From Sphaerisporangium corydalis (lineage in GTDB: Bacteria; Actinomycetota; Actinomycetes; Streptosporangiales; Streptosporangiaceae), in NCBI RefSeq assembly GCF_025506355.1, contig NZ_JANZYP010000068.1:1-57263 (forward strand): a stretch of DNA of 57,263 nucleotides, written 5' to 3'. Shown piece by piece: positions 25,495-34,033 of this stretch; the first letter of the stretch is position 1, and the number at the start of each line of letters is the position of its first letter. Made by a program: the position numbers and the translations under genes. Below the pieces are notes generated by a model. The model had not been told where the DNA came from, did not search any database, and was given only the letters and a program-made list of their open reading frames with translations.

Positions 25495-26044
25495 GGCCGC
25501 CATGAACGACATGATGCCGCTGATGACGCGCGCCACCGAACGAACCGCGCGATTGGTCCGCGCGGTCGGGGCGGAACAGCTCGGATCACCGACGCCATGC
25601 GCGAAGTTCGACGTCAAGGACCTGATCAACCACCTGGAGTGGGTGGCGACCATGTTCGAGTCGCTGGGCCGCAACGGCCCGCGCGTCGAGCAGGAGCCCT
25701 ACGCGGGCGACTTCCCCGAGCGGGCGGAGCGCATGCTCGCCGCCTGGTCGCGCCTCGAGGCCTGGGAGGGGATCAGCCCCGGCATGGGCCTGCCGATGAC
25801 CTCTCTGGCGCACATGTGGCTCGTTGACATGGTCGTCCACGGCTGGGACCTGGCCAGGGCCACCGGCCAGGCGTACGAGCCCGACCCCGAGGCCGTCGCG
25901 CGGGGCCTGGACTTCACGATTCAGATGGTGGAAATGGGCAGGCAACGCGGCGCCTTCGGCCCACCGGTACCGGTCCCGGACGACGCCTCGCCGTTCGACC
26001 ACCTGCTCGGCACCATCGGCCGGAACCCCACCTGGACCCCGTGA
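25493..26044 (+). CDS. TIGR03086 family metal-binding protein (DinB/MDMPI fold)
   Basis: A 183-residue helical protein of the mycothiol-dependent maleylpyruvate isomerase N-terminal fold. The SPTPCAKFDVKDLINHLEWV and VVHGWDLARATGQ segments are family hallmarks; the three metal ligands are His in NHLEW, Glu or Asp nearby and His in VHGWD. Proteins of this group are thought to use a divalent metal and often mycothiol. ATG 25502 is an alternative start. The divergent AraC gene begins at the same bases, so promoters must lie inside each other's coding region. Confidence 0.85.
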   Translation: MAAMNDMMPLMTRATERTARLVRAVGAEQLGSPTPCAKFDVKDLINHLEWVATMFESLGRNGPRVEQEPYAGDFPERAERMLAAWSRLEAWEGISPGMGLPMTSLAHMWLVDMVVHGWDLARATGQAYEPDPEAVARGLDFTIQMVEMGRQRGAFGPPVPVPDDASPFDHLLGTIGRNPTWTP

Positions 26045-26056
26045 CCGCACCGGGCG

Positions 26057-27010
26057 CTATCTGCGCGGGTCGAGGACGAGCTTGCCGATGGTGCGGCGGC
26101 CACCGAGGTCGGCGTGCGCGCGCCGTACCTCCGACATCGGGTGGTCTCCGCCGTGGACCACACGCAGCTCACCCGTGGCCACCTGCGCGGACATCTCCGC
26201 GTACGCCTTGCCGAGCGTCGCCGCGCGGGCGAGGGCGTTCACCAGCCAGAAGCCGCTGACGGTGACGGACCGGCGCTGCAGCTCGCGCGGCGAGACCCGC
26301 TCGGGCTCGACCCTCCCGGCCATCCCGTAGAAGGCGAGCCGGCCGAAGGGGGCCAGCGCGGCGATGCTCTGGCCGGTGACGCGTCCGCCGATCATCTCCA
26401 GGACCACGTCAACGGGCTCGCCGCCGTTCGCCGCGCACAACGCCCCGGTGAGGTCCTCGGTCGCGGGATCCACGGCCGCGTCCGCGCCGAGGGAGAGCGC
26501 GAACTCCCGTTTCTCCGGCGTGCTCGCCGTGGCGATGACCCGGCCCGCGCCGCGCAGCCTGGCCAGTTGGACGGCGAGCGAGCCGACGCCGCCCGCCGCC
26601 GCGTGCACGACCACGCTCTCCCCCGGCCGCACACGGGTGGTGTGGTCGATCAGCCACCAGGCGGTCAGCCCCTGGGCGAGCAGCGCGACGGCCGCGACGT
26701 CGTCAACGCCGTCGGGCACCGGGAAGGCGGCGTCCTCCGCCACCACGGCCCGCTCCGCGTACCCGCCGTCAGAGATCAAGGCCGCCAGCCGCCGGCCGTC
26801 GTCGGTCCGGCCGACGACCTCGCTTCCGGGGATCAACGGCAGCGTGGCCGAGGCGAGGTAGGCGTTCTCGCGCAGCAGCGTGTCGGCGAAGTTCACCCCG
26901 GATCGCGCCACCTCGATGAGGACCTGACCGGCTCCCGGCCGGGGCTCGGGCACGTCTCGCACGGCCACGACCTCGGGCCCGCCGAACTCGGTGATCTGTA
27001 CTGCTCGCAT
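26057..27010 (-). CDS. Zinc-type alcohol dehydrogenase-like NADPH:quinone oxidoreductase
   Basis: A 317-residue medium-chain dehydrogenase without the catalytic zinc cysteines, i.e. quinone reductase type. It begins MRAVQITEFGGPEVVAVRDVPEP, has the GroES-like domain (about 25-110) with RSGVNFADTLLR and the Rossmann motif HAAAGGVGSLAVQLARLRG. ATG 27010 is chosen because GGAG lies eight bases upstream. It reduces quinones or enones with NADPH in the cytoplasm. It is divergent from a TetR gene across an 82-base region with a clear operator, so the regulation is readable from the DNA. Confidence 0.92.
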   Translation of the reverse strand: MRAVQITEFGGPEVVAVRDVPEPRPGAGQVLIEVARSGVNFADTLLRENAYLASATLPLIPGSEVVGRTDDGRRLAALISDGGYAERAVVAEDAAFPVPDGVDDVAAVALLAQGLTAWWLIDHTTRVRPGESVVVHAAAGGVGSLAVQLARLRGAGRVIATASTPEKREFALSLGADAAVDPATEDLTGALCAANGGEPVDVVLEMIGGRVTGQSIAALAPFGRLAFYGMAGRVEPERVSPRELQRRSVTVSGFWLVNALARAATLGKAYAEMSAQVATGELRVVHGGDHPMSEVRRAHADLGGRRTIGKLVLDPRR

Positions 27011-27031
27011 TGTCCACTCCATGAGGGATCA

Positions 27032-27055
27032 AGTACCTAATTGGTACTGAGTACC
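27032..27055. promoter_or_regulatory. TetR-type operator between oxidoreductase and tetR
   Basis: AGTACC (27032-27037), GGTACT (27043-27048) and AGTACC (27050-27055) give one perfect inverted repeat with a 5-base spacer and a third half-site. The position, about 20 bases from the oxidoreductase start, fits repression by the divergent TetR protein. Confidence 0.65.
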
Positions 27056-27080
27056 ATAACGGATCGATGTTCCTCCGGGC

Positions 27081-27086
27081 TAGACT
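27081..27086 (+). promoter_or_regulatory. Candidate -10 box, leaderless tetR
   Basis: TAGACT ends six bases before ATG 27093; the operator lies 25 bases upstream of it. Confidence 0.5.
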
Positions 27087-27092
27087 GACCTG

Positions 27093-27686
27093 ATGTCCCG
27101 ACCCACCCTCCGGGCGCGCAACCAGCAGCGGGCCCGCGACGAGATCATCGCGGCGGCCTACGAGCTGTTCTCGGAACGCGACTACGCCGATGTGACGGTG
27201 GCGGACATCGCCGATCGGGCCAAGGTCGGCCGGACCACGTTCTTCCGCTACTTCGGCGACAAGCAGGAGGTCATCTTCGCCGGCGAGGAGGAATGGCTGG
27301 ACGGCGTCGCGCGACACCACCGCGAGCTGCGGCTCGACCATCCGCCGTCGCTGGCCGAGGCGCTGGCCATGCTGCGCGGCACCACGGAGGCCATCTGCGC
27401 GTCGGCCACCCAGGACACCGCGCGCTACGTCCTGCGCGCGCGCCTGATCGCGGAGAACCCCGAACTCGGCGACCGCGCGGCCCGCAAGCAGCGCCGTTTC
27501 GCCGAGCTGATGGCCGAGGACCTACGAGAGCAAGGAGCCTCGGCGGACACGGCCGCCCTGGCGCCCCAGCTAGCCCTGGCCTGCTACAAGACCGGCCACG
27601 AATTAGCAGCCAACGACCCGAACACCCTGTGGCCCAGCGTCGCCGCAGCCTTCGACCAACTCGGATTCGTCACTACCCCTGCCTGA
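27093..27686 (+). CDS. TetR-family transcriptional regulator
   Basis: A 197-residue repressor. The HTH (about 15-60) reads IIAAAYELFSERDYADVTVADIADRAKVGRTTFFRYFGDK, canonical TetR_N. The ligand domain is helical and Ala-rich with TARYVLRARLIAENPEL, seen in MftR/EthR-like actinobacterial members. It is divergent from the quinone oxidoreductase, which it most likely represses through the AGTACC/GGTACT sites. The start is set by the TAGACT box. The inducer is unknown; an electrophile or quinone would fit the target. Confidence 0.93.
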   Translation: MSRPTLRARNQQRARDEIIAAAYELFSERDYADVTVADIADRAKVGRTTFFRYFGDKQEVIFAGEEEWLDGVARHHRELRLDHPPSLAEALAMLRGTTEAICASATQDTARYVLRARLIAENPELGDRAARKQRRFAELMAEDLREQGASADTAALAPQLALACYKTGHELAANDPNTLWPSVAAAFDQLGFVTTPA

Positions 27687-27832
27687 AGGGACCCGTCACA
27701 TCACAGGCACAGCGTCACGCCGAAGGCTCTAAAAAACACAGCCCGAGCGGAGCGAGGCCCTTTTCGAGCGGGGCGTAGGCCTTCCGGGAGAGCGAGGCCC
27801 TTCCGGGCAAGCGGGTCTCCAGGACGGCGGGG

Positions 27833-27866
27833 CCGGCCGTTCCGGGTGGGGGGGCGGAACGGCCGG
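27833..27866. terminator. Bidirectional terminator between tetR and NCS2 permease
   Basis: CCGGCCGTTCCG (27833-27844) and CGGAACGGCCGG (27855-27866) are perfect 12-bp arms around a G-rich 10-base loop, four bases before the permease stop. The rest of the 184-base gap holds two near-copies of GAGCGAGGCCCTTCCGGG-like sequence and no gene. Confidence 0.75.
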
Positions 27867-27870
27867 GGGG

Positions 27871-29343
27871 TCAGGTGAGGCCGAGGAGGATTTTGACGGG
27901 GCCGATGGCGAAGTAGACGACGAAGAGGGCGGTGACCACCCAGAGGAGGGGGTGGACCTCGCGGGGCTTGCCCTTGACGGCCTTGATGAGGACGTAGGTG
28001 ATGAAACCCGCGCCGATGCCGTTCGAGATGGAGTAGGTGAAGGGCATCAGGACGATGGTGAGGAAGGCGGGGATGGCGATCTCGTAGTCGGTGAAGTCGA
28101 TGTCCCTGATCGCGGTCATCATCAGGAAGCCGACGACGACCAGCGCGGGGGCGGCAGCCTCGTAGGGGACGACGTTGACCAGCGGGGACAGGAAGACCGC
28201 CAGCAGGAAGAGCACGCCGGTGACCACGCTGGCGAAGCCCGTGCGGGCGCCCTCGCCGACGCCGGCCGCCGACTCGATGTAGGTGGTGTTGGAGGACGTG
28301 GAGGCGGCGCCGCCGGCGGCGGCCGCGATCGAGTCGACCAGCAGGATCTCCCGCGTACGCGGAAGGGTGCCGTCGTCGCCCACCAGCCCGGCCTGGCGGC
28401 CGACGCCCACGATCGTGCCCATGGTGTCGAAGAAGTCCGTGATGAGCAGGGTGAAGACGAAGAGCACGGCCAGCACCGCGCTGACCCTGCCGAACGAGCC
28501 GAACAGGCTGAACTGGCCGATCAGGCTGAGGTCCGGGGCGCCGACGATCTGGTCGGGGAGCGTGGGGACGACCAGGCTCCAGCCGAGCGGGTTCTTGCCG
28601 CCGAGGGACGGCCCGACCTTGGCGACCGCCTCCACGATGATCGCCAGGATCGTCGTGCCGACGATGCCGAGGAGGATCGCCCCCTTGACCTTGCGGGCGA
28701 CCAGCAGCACGGTGGCCAGCAGGCCGATCACGAAGACGAAGATCGGCCAGCTCGTGAGGGAGCCGCCGATGCCGAGCTCGAGCGGCGTCCCGGCGGCCTT
28801 GCGGACGAAGCCGGAGTCGACGAAGCCGATCAGCGCGATGAACAGGCCGATGCCCACGCTGATCGCGGTCTTCAGCTGGCCCGGGATCGCGTGGAACACG
28901 GCCGTGCGGAACCCGGTCAGCACGAGAACCGTGATGACGAGGCCTTCCAGCACGATCAGGCCCATGGCGTCTTCCCAGGACATGCTGGAAGCGATGCCGA
29001 AGGCGACGAAGGCGTTCAGCCCGAGTCCGGCGGCCAGGGCGAACGGCACCTTGGCGACGACGCCCATCAGGATGGTGAGGACGCCCGCCGTCAGCGCGGT
29101 CGCCGCGGCGATCAGCGCGTAGTTGGGAGTGCTCCCGTCGCCGAGGTACTGGCCGTCCGCGTCCTTGACACCGCCGAGGATCAGCGGGTTCAGGACGACG
29201 ATGTACGCCATCGTGAAGAACGTGGCCAGGCCGCCGCGGATCTCACGGTTCAGTGTGGACTGTCGCTCGGAGATGTGGAAAAAACGGTCAAGCCAGCCGA
29301 GACGTCCGGTCGGCTGGGTTACGGGGGCAGTAATCTCGCTCAC
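27871..29343 (-). CDS. NCS2-family purine permease (AzgA/PbuG type)
   Basis: A 490-residue transporter with about 12-14 TM segments. It begins with a short cytoplasmic part and the signature LNREIRGGLATFFTMAYIVV, then AAGLGLNAFVAFG, ITDFFDTMGTIVG and ESAAGVGEGARTG, all diagnostic for the AzgA-like branch of NCS2 that imports hypoxanthine, guanine or adenine by proton symport. The GTG start at 29343 has no clear Shine-Dalgarno. It is divergent from a DUF2530 gene, a pairing I recall from other actinobacteria. The 247-base gap holds the promoters and one palindrome. Confidence 0.93.
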   Translation of the reverse strand: MSEITAPVTQPTGRLGWLDRFFHISERQSTLNREIRGGLATFFTMAYIVVLNPLILGGVKDADGQYLGDGSTPNYALIAAATALTAGVLTILMGVVAKVPFALAAGLGLNAFVAFGIASSMSWEDAMGLIVLEGLVITVLVLTGFRTAVFHAIPGQLKTAISVGIGLFIALIGFVDSGFVRKAAGTPLELGIGGSLTSWPIFVFVIGLLATVLLVARKVKGAILLGIVGTTILAIIVEAVAKVGPSLGGKNPLGWSLVVPTLPDQIVGAPDLSLIGQFSLFGSFGRVSAVLAVLFVFTLLITDFFDTMGTIVGVGRQAGLVGDDGTLPRTREILLVDSIAAAAGGAASTSSNTTYIESAAGVGEGARTGFASVVTGVLFLLAVFLSPLVNVVPYEAAAPALVVVGFLMMTAIRDIDFTDYEIAIPAFLTIVLMPFTYSISNGIGAGFITYVLIKAVKGKPREVHPLLWVVTALFVVYFAIGPVKILLGLT

Positions 29344-29559
29344 GCGGGCAGAGTGGCAGGCGATACCACAGCCGCCAAGACCCCCGAGGCGCTCGTCGTC
29401 TGAATGAGACCAATTTGTTCATGATTTGGATCCGAGGGCGGTCACCGCAGGTCGGCGGAAGATCGACTGACGATCGTGGAACGCCGGACGTGCGGCCGCC
29501 GTGGGTTCCGCGGCAGGCCGGCCCGGCGTCCTTGGAGGTCGGCCGCCCCGGCGAGCAAC

Positions 29560-29583
29560 GCGAGAAACGTTCTCGCCTAGGGT
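29560..29583 (+). promoter_or_regulatory. 17-bp palindrome and -10 box before the DUF2530 gene
   Basis: GCGAGAA (29560-29566), spacer ACG, TTCTCGC (29570-29576) form a perfect inverted repeat directly before TAGGGT (29578-29583), which ends seven bases before GTG 29591. The palindrome fills the promoter spacer, so a bound protein would block RNA polymerase. I do not recognise the regulator. Confidence 0.55.
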
Positions 29584-29590
29584 GGAGTGT

Positions 29591-29878
29591 GTGAACGAGC
29601 CGCGCCCCCCGGACCCCTCTCCGCTGGAGACCAACGACACCGCGACGATTCTCGCGGGTACGGGCCTGTGGGTCGTGGCGCTCGTCGTGATCCTGATCAT
29701 GAACCCTTCGCCCGACCACCAATGGTGGATCTGGACGTGCGTGGCCGGCATCGGGCTCGGGATCTTCGGGTGCGCGTACGTCTGGCGTCGTGACCGCCAC
29801 GCCACCGGCCAGGGCGAGGCCACGCCGAAGACGGACGACCCCACGGGCCGGTCCGTCCACGGCCACACCTCACCCTGA
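29591..29878 (+). CDS. DUF2530 family small membrane protein
   Basis: A 95-residue protein with two TM helices: TILAGTGLWVVALVVILIM (about 19-37) and WWIWTCVAGIGLGIFGCAYV (about 45-64), ending in a basic then hydrophilic tail. The segment PLETNDTATILAGTGLW is typical of DUF2530, an actinobacterial family of unknown function usually next to an NCS2 permease. GTG 29591 is set by the -10 box seven bases upstream. The convergent sacsin-like gene ends 28 bases away. Confidence 0.85.
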   Translation: MNEPRPPDPSPLETNDTATILAGTGLWVVALVVILIMNPSPDHQWWIWTCVAGIGLGIFGCAYVWRRDRHATGQGEATPKTDDPTGRSVHGHTSP

Positions 29879-29906
29879 CCTCATGGCCTCACTGACATCC
29901 CGCTGA

Positions 29907-32900
29907 TCAGCTGTCGAGGTCGGCCTCGGCGAGCAGCAGTGGGACCGCCTCCGGGTCGCGCAGCAGGGCGGCCACGGCGAGGCGGTCGCCCCACTGGCCG
30001 CTCGCCCACGCGAGGCCCCGGGCCAGCCCCTCGACACCGGTCGCGTGGACGGCGCCCTCGTAGAACCGCCACGGCACCCGCACGCCGTCGACCATGAGCT
30101 CGGCGTGCTCGACGTAGGTCGCGGGCGCCGTCGGCAGCAGGGACCGCACCTGGGCGGGCACCGGGCGCCGCTCGCCCGAGGAGGTGACCTCTCCGGTGAC
30201 CTCCTCGCCGATCACCGGCAGGTCGAGCAGCTCCGACAGCGCCTCGGCCAGGTCAAAGGGCGCGAGCACCAGCGGGCGCGAGGCGACCAGCGGGAGCAGG
30301 TCGGGCGCCTCGACCACAACCGGCCCGCCCTCGGGGACCAGGCCGCGCGGGACCTCCCCCGCGCCCAGCGTGACCCCGTTGCCGCCGATGACGTGGCCGT
30401 CGTCGGCGTCCGCGACGACGATCTCGCCGTTCAGCACGGCGCGCACGGCCGTCGGCGGGGCGACCCTGGAGGGTTCCACGGCGGCCAGCGCGATCCACAG
30501 CGACCGGAGCTGGACCCGGTCGACCTCCAGGGACGGATCGGCCAGCAGGTCGAGCAGCTCATCCGGGCCGCCGCGCCCGGCGAGGAGCTCGGCGAGCGTC
30601 GTCCGTACGCCGATCATGGCCAGCGCCGTCGCGTCCACGCCCTCCGGCGCGTCGCCGTACAGCCCGTACAGCAGGGGGTCGCCCGTGGCCAGGCGCAGCG
30701 AGGTGGGACGCCGGTCGCCGAGCACCGGGTGGTGCGACAGCCACCAGGCGGTGTACGACGGCGCCTCGACGATCTCGCCGTTGACCAGCGCGCGGAGCGG
30801 CTGGAGCGCGGCACGCAGGGGCGGCCGGGACAGCAGCGCCAGGGCGGAGGGCCAGTCGGCGACGTACTCCAGGTCGCGGATCGCGGTGAACTCGCGCGCC
30901 ACCGGCGGCACGTCGGCCTCGGGCAGCGCGTCGAGCACCGCTTCGAGCCATTCGTCCTCGGCGTCGAGGTCGTGGTCGCACTCGTCGGGGTCGAGCAGCA
31001 CGTCGGAGTCGTTGACCACCGCGAAGCCGTCCAGCACCCCCGCGGCCGAGAGGACGCGCGGGCCGTATCGCTCGACGAGGTCCGGGGCGGCGACGCCGAA
31101 CGGCACGTCCTGGTCGATCAGGCCCGCCAGGGAACCCCCGCCGAGCAGCAGCTCGCCCGCCGGGTAGAGCTCGCCGTCGGCTCCGCGCAGCGCCAGCGCC
31201 GACAGCCACGGCGCCTCGCCCGCCGTCAGCCCGGCCGCGTCGACCAGCGCGAGCACGGCCTGCGCCACGGGCTCGGGGTCGGAGCTGTCGAGGGACTCGG
31301 AGACGGTCGCGCGGGTGAGCGGGTCGTCCAGGACGCTCTTGGGCGTCGCCTCGGCGGCGCCGAGGCGCAGCAGGAGGGGGTGGGCGGCGTCGGGGTGGAC
31401 GATGCGCAGGCCGAGCGGTCCGAGCAGCGAGGGGTCCAGGGACGATCCGTCGGCCAGGATGAGGGTGCCGCGCGGGCCGCGGACCAGGCGGCCGTCCGCC
31501 AGCGGGACGGGCACGGCGCCGAGGGCCTCGCGGTCGTCGGCGGGCACCAGCTCGTACAGCGAGCGCCACCAGGCCGGGGACCTGTCGTCGACGGCGTCGC
31601 CGGACAGCATGTCGATCACGTCGGCCAGCTCGACCCGTTTGACCCCGAGCGTGGTCAGGGCGGGGTGCCGCGAGGCCCAGCCGGCCGGCAGCAGGCCGGG
31701 CACCACGCCGGAGACCATGTCGAGGAACTCGGCCGTCCCGGCCACGACGGACGCCTCCCGCCCGGCCACCACGAACGGCCCCGCACCACCGGACGCGGAC
31801 CGGTCACGCGGGGCGGCGGGGGCCCGGCCGCCGTCGTCAGGGTCGCCGAAGTCGAACCCGGGCACGCCGGCCGGCACGGAGGCGTCGGCCGGCGGCGAGA
31901 TCGCGGGAAGCAGAGGGGTGTCGGGAAGCCGGCGCAGGATCGCGCGGCGGATCGCCGCGTCCAGCTCGCCCTTGCCCATCAGCCCGGGGACCAGGTCCAG
32001 CAGGCGGGGCGTCTTCGGCAGCGACCCGAGCAAGGTCAGGTACGTCTCGGCGGCCCGCTCGACGAGGAAGTCGGCCAGCGGCCCGGGAGCGACGTGGCGC
32101 CGGTCGGTGGCGAGCGGGAAGGTGGCGATGAGCAGCGCCGGCAGGTCCAGGGGCTCGTCACTCGGCGTCGGCGCGTGCACGACGGGGGCGACGTCCTTGG
32201 GCAGGCGCCCGTGGTCGGCGGGCACGGCCCAGCGGACCAGCCAGAACGGCCGCGTCCGCTCCTCGGTCGGCCGGTCGGCGAACAGCTCGGCCACCTGCTC
32301 GGCGGTGAAACGCCCCGACTCCTCCACGACCTGCCAGCCGGTGGCCGTGACCTGGCGCGGGTCGCCGTCCACCTCGATCTCGATCGCGGCGAGGGCGGGC
32401 ATCGCCAGCGGCAGCGCCGGGCCCGTCTCGTCCAGCATCTGCCGGACGGCCTGCTCGACCGACTTGTCCCTCAGCGGCAGGCGGATGACGGTGTCGAAGC
32501 CCTCGGGGACCTCCACGGGCCCGGCCTCGAACGGCAGGCGCAGCAGCGGGACGTGACCGCCCCGGGTGGCGAGCTCCTTGGCCAGGGCGGGCACGGCGCC
32601 GGCCAGGGAGGTGGTCTCCGCCCGCGACCAGCGCACGGCGCCCGTGGCGCGCGAGGCGATCAGCGGCTCGTCGCAGACGGACACGACGGCGGCGAAGCCG
32701 ACCCCGAACCGGCCGATCGACCCCGCCTCGTCGCGTTTCCCCGACACGCGCAGCGTGGACAGGCCCTCGACACCGGCGGCGTCCAGCGGGGCACCGGTGT
32801 TGGCGGCGACCAGCACCCCGTTCTCCAGCGTCAGCCGGAGCCGTCCCGGGACGCCGGCGCGCAGGGCCGCGTCCGCGGCGTTCTGCGCCAGCTCGACGAT

Positions 32901-33032
32901 CAGCCGGTCGCGGTACCCGCCGAGGGCGAAGTCCTCCTCGGCGTTGGCGTCCTCGCGGAACCTCGCGGGCGAGGCCGTCCAGGCGGCGAGGACGGTCGTG
33001 CGCATGCGTTCGGTGCCAAAGGTGTCAGTCAC
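29907..33032 (-). CDS. Sacsin N-terminal (Hsp90-like) ATPase-domain protein
   Basis: A 1041-residue protein. The N-terminal ~220 residues form a GHKL/Hsp90-type ATPase as in sacsin: YRDRLIVELAQNAADAA (N-box Glu/Asn), then SGKRDEAGSIGRFGVGFAAV (G1/G2-like loops). The remaining ~800 residues are Leu/Ala/Asp-rich with no domain I can name and no TM segments. Bacterial members of this size are widespread in actinobacteria and annotated as molecular chaperone-like; no substrate is known. GTG 33032 follows a weak Shine-Dalgarno. It is downstream of the DUF3027 gene on the same strand (170-base gap), a layout I believe to be conserved. Confidence 0.87.
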   Translation of the reverse strand: MTDTFGTERMRTTVLAAWTASPARFREDANAEEDFALGGYRDRLIVELAQNAADAALRAGVPGRLRLTLENGVLVAANTGAPLDAAGVEGLSTLRVSGKRDEAGSIGRFGVGFAAVVSVCDEPLIASRATGAVRWSRAETTSLAGAVPALAKELATRGGHVPLLRLPFEAGPVEVPEGFDTVIRLPLRDKSVEQAVRQMLDETGPALPLAMPALAAIEIEVDGDPRQVTATGWQVVEESGRFTAEQVAELFADRPTEERTRPFWLVRWAVPADHGRLPKDVAPVVHAPTPSDEPLDLPALLIATFPLATDRRHVAPGPLADFLVERAAETYLTLLGSLPKTPRLLDLVPGLMGKGELDAAIRRAILRRLPDTPLLPAISPPADASVPAGVPGFDFGDPDDGGRAPAAPRDRSASGGAGPFVVAGREASVVAGTAEFLDMVSGVVPGLLPAGWASRHPALTTLGVKRVELADVIDMLSGDAVDDRSPAWWRSLYELVPADDREALGAVPVPLADGRLVRGPRGTLILADGSSLDPSLLGPLGLRIVHPDAAHPLLLRLGAAEATPKSVLDDPLTRATVSESLDSSDPEPVAQAVLALVDAAGLTAGEAPWLSALALRGADGELYPAGELLLGGGSLAGLIDQDVPFGVAAPDLVERYGPRVLSAAGVLDGFAVVNDSDVLLDPDECDHDLDAEDEWLEAVLDALPEADVPPVAREFTAIRDLEYVADWPSALALLSRPPLRAALQPLRALVNGEIVEAPSYTAWWLSHHPVLGDRRPTSLRLATGDPLLYGLYGDAPEGVDATALAMIGVRTTLAELLAGRGGPDELLDLLADPSLEVDRVQLRSLWIALAAVEPSRVAPPTAVRAVLNGEIVVADADDGHVIGGNGVTLGAGEVPRGLVPEGGPVVVEAPDLLPLVASRPLVLAPFDLAEALSELLDLPVIGEEVTGEVTSSGERRPVPAQVRSLLPTAPATYVEHAELMVDGVRVPWRFYEGAVHATGVEGLARGLAWASGQWGDRLAVAALLRDPEAVPLLLAEADLDS

Positions 33033-33112
33033 CAGTCATGTCCCAAGGTGGAGGAGGTGGGCCGGCCGCCGCCGGAGACCGTACGTGTGCGTGAGCGTTC
33101 ACCGGCTCTGCC

Positions 33113-33142
33113 GCCGTACTGCGAGGCGCCGTACTGCGAGGC
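33113..33142. repeat. Two-copy 15-bp tandem repeat
   Basis: GCCGTACTGCGAGGC occurs twice, at 33113-33127 and 33128-33142, in the gap between the DUF3027 stop and the sacsin-like start. Confidence 0.85.
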
Positions 33143-33202
33143 GCCGGCCGCACCCCGCCCGTCGAGCGGCGGGAGGGCCGGGGAAGGCGGGTGGTCACCG
33201 GG

Positions 33203-34015
33203 TCAGGAGTGGCCGAGGGGCTCGGAGACCTCTTCCTCGACGGAGCCGACGGCCGGAGTGCCCTCCTCCATCAGGTCGTAGCCGAGATCGTCCAGGATGG
33301 GCACGGCCTGCTCGACGCCGGCCGGGGTGACCACGGCCGCCTCGGAGTGCGCGCCGCACCCGTGGTCGGCGGCGACGACCTTGCCGTCGTCGGGGGCGTA
33401 CTCGTTGGCGCAGACGCCGAAGCCGAGGCGGAGAGCGCCGGCGAGGGGCCAGTAGAACCCGCAGGTGGAGCACTGCGCGGGCGCGGCGTGGGCGAGCGGG
33501 GTGTGCGGGCCGGAGTCGCCGGCGTGCCAGCGGTGGACCGCGCGGTCACGCCCGATCGCCGAGAGCACCCGCGCCCGGCCGAGCCCGTACTCGAAGATCA
33601 TCTGATGGTCGGAGTCGTCGTCGGTCTCGGTGAACCCGGGGGCCAGCCGGTCGTCGTCGTCCGAGGTCGGGAGCAGGTCGCCGACGCCGAGGTCACCGGG
33701 CAGCAGCCGCTCGCTCCACGGCACCCACGCCGGCGGGAGCAGCGCCCCTGCGCCCGGCAGCAGCACGGTCTCGCTCACCGTCACGTTGCGCGCGCGGGAG
33801 GCGCGGGTGACCGTGATGGCCCACCGCCAGCCGCGGTAGGCGCGGTCGAGGCACGCGAAGTAGTGCGTGACGAGGCGCTCGGCCTCGCTCTCGAAGCCGA
33901 GATGCTCGCCGACCTCGCCAGGACGGGCGATCTCCTCGGCGGCGGCCCTGGCCAGGTCCACGGCGGCGGCACAGGCCTGGTCGACGGCAAAGGTGCGGGA
34001 ACGGGTGCGGCTCAC
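33203..34015 (-). CDS. DUF3027 family protein
   Basis: A 270-residue soluble protein of the actinobacterial DUF3027 family. The segments EHLGFESEAERLVTHYFAC, GWRWAITVTRA, LLPPAWVPWSERLLPGDLG and QCSTCGFYWPLAGALRLGFG are conserved landmarks. The Cys-x-x-Cys there, with later Cys and His residues (GVCANEY, DHGCGAHSE), suggests a bound zinc. The function is not known. The GTG start at 34015 faces the MFS gene; direct repeats lie in the 135-base gap. It is first in a likely unit with the sacsin-like gene. Confidence 0.88.
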   Translation of the reverse strand: MSRTRSRTFAVDQACAAAVDLARAAAEEIARPGEVGEHLGFESEAERLVTHYFACLDRAYRGWRWAITVTRASRARNVTVSETVLLPGAGALLPPAWVPWSERLLPGDLGVGDLLPTSDDDDRLAPGFTETDDDSDHQMIFEYGLGRARVLSAIGRDRAVHRWHAGDSGPHTPLAHAAPAQCSTCGFYWPLAGALRLGFGVCANEYAPDDGKVVAADHGCGAHSEAAVVTPAGVEQAVPILDDLGYDLMEEGTPAVGSVEEEVSEPLGHS

Positions 34016-34033
34016 ACGTCAATTCTCACCCAT

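Noticed and set aside
29344..29590. A purine riboswitch before the NCS2 permease.
   Set aside because: I looked for the three-stem purine aptamer core on the minus strand and could not see it; the leader between promoter and GTG also appears too short.
30045..33281. A 1078-codon open frame opposite the sacsin-like gene.
   Set aside because: Same reason: composition of a mirror frame, no motif, and it runs across the real start and into the gap.
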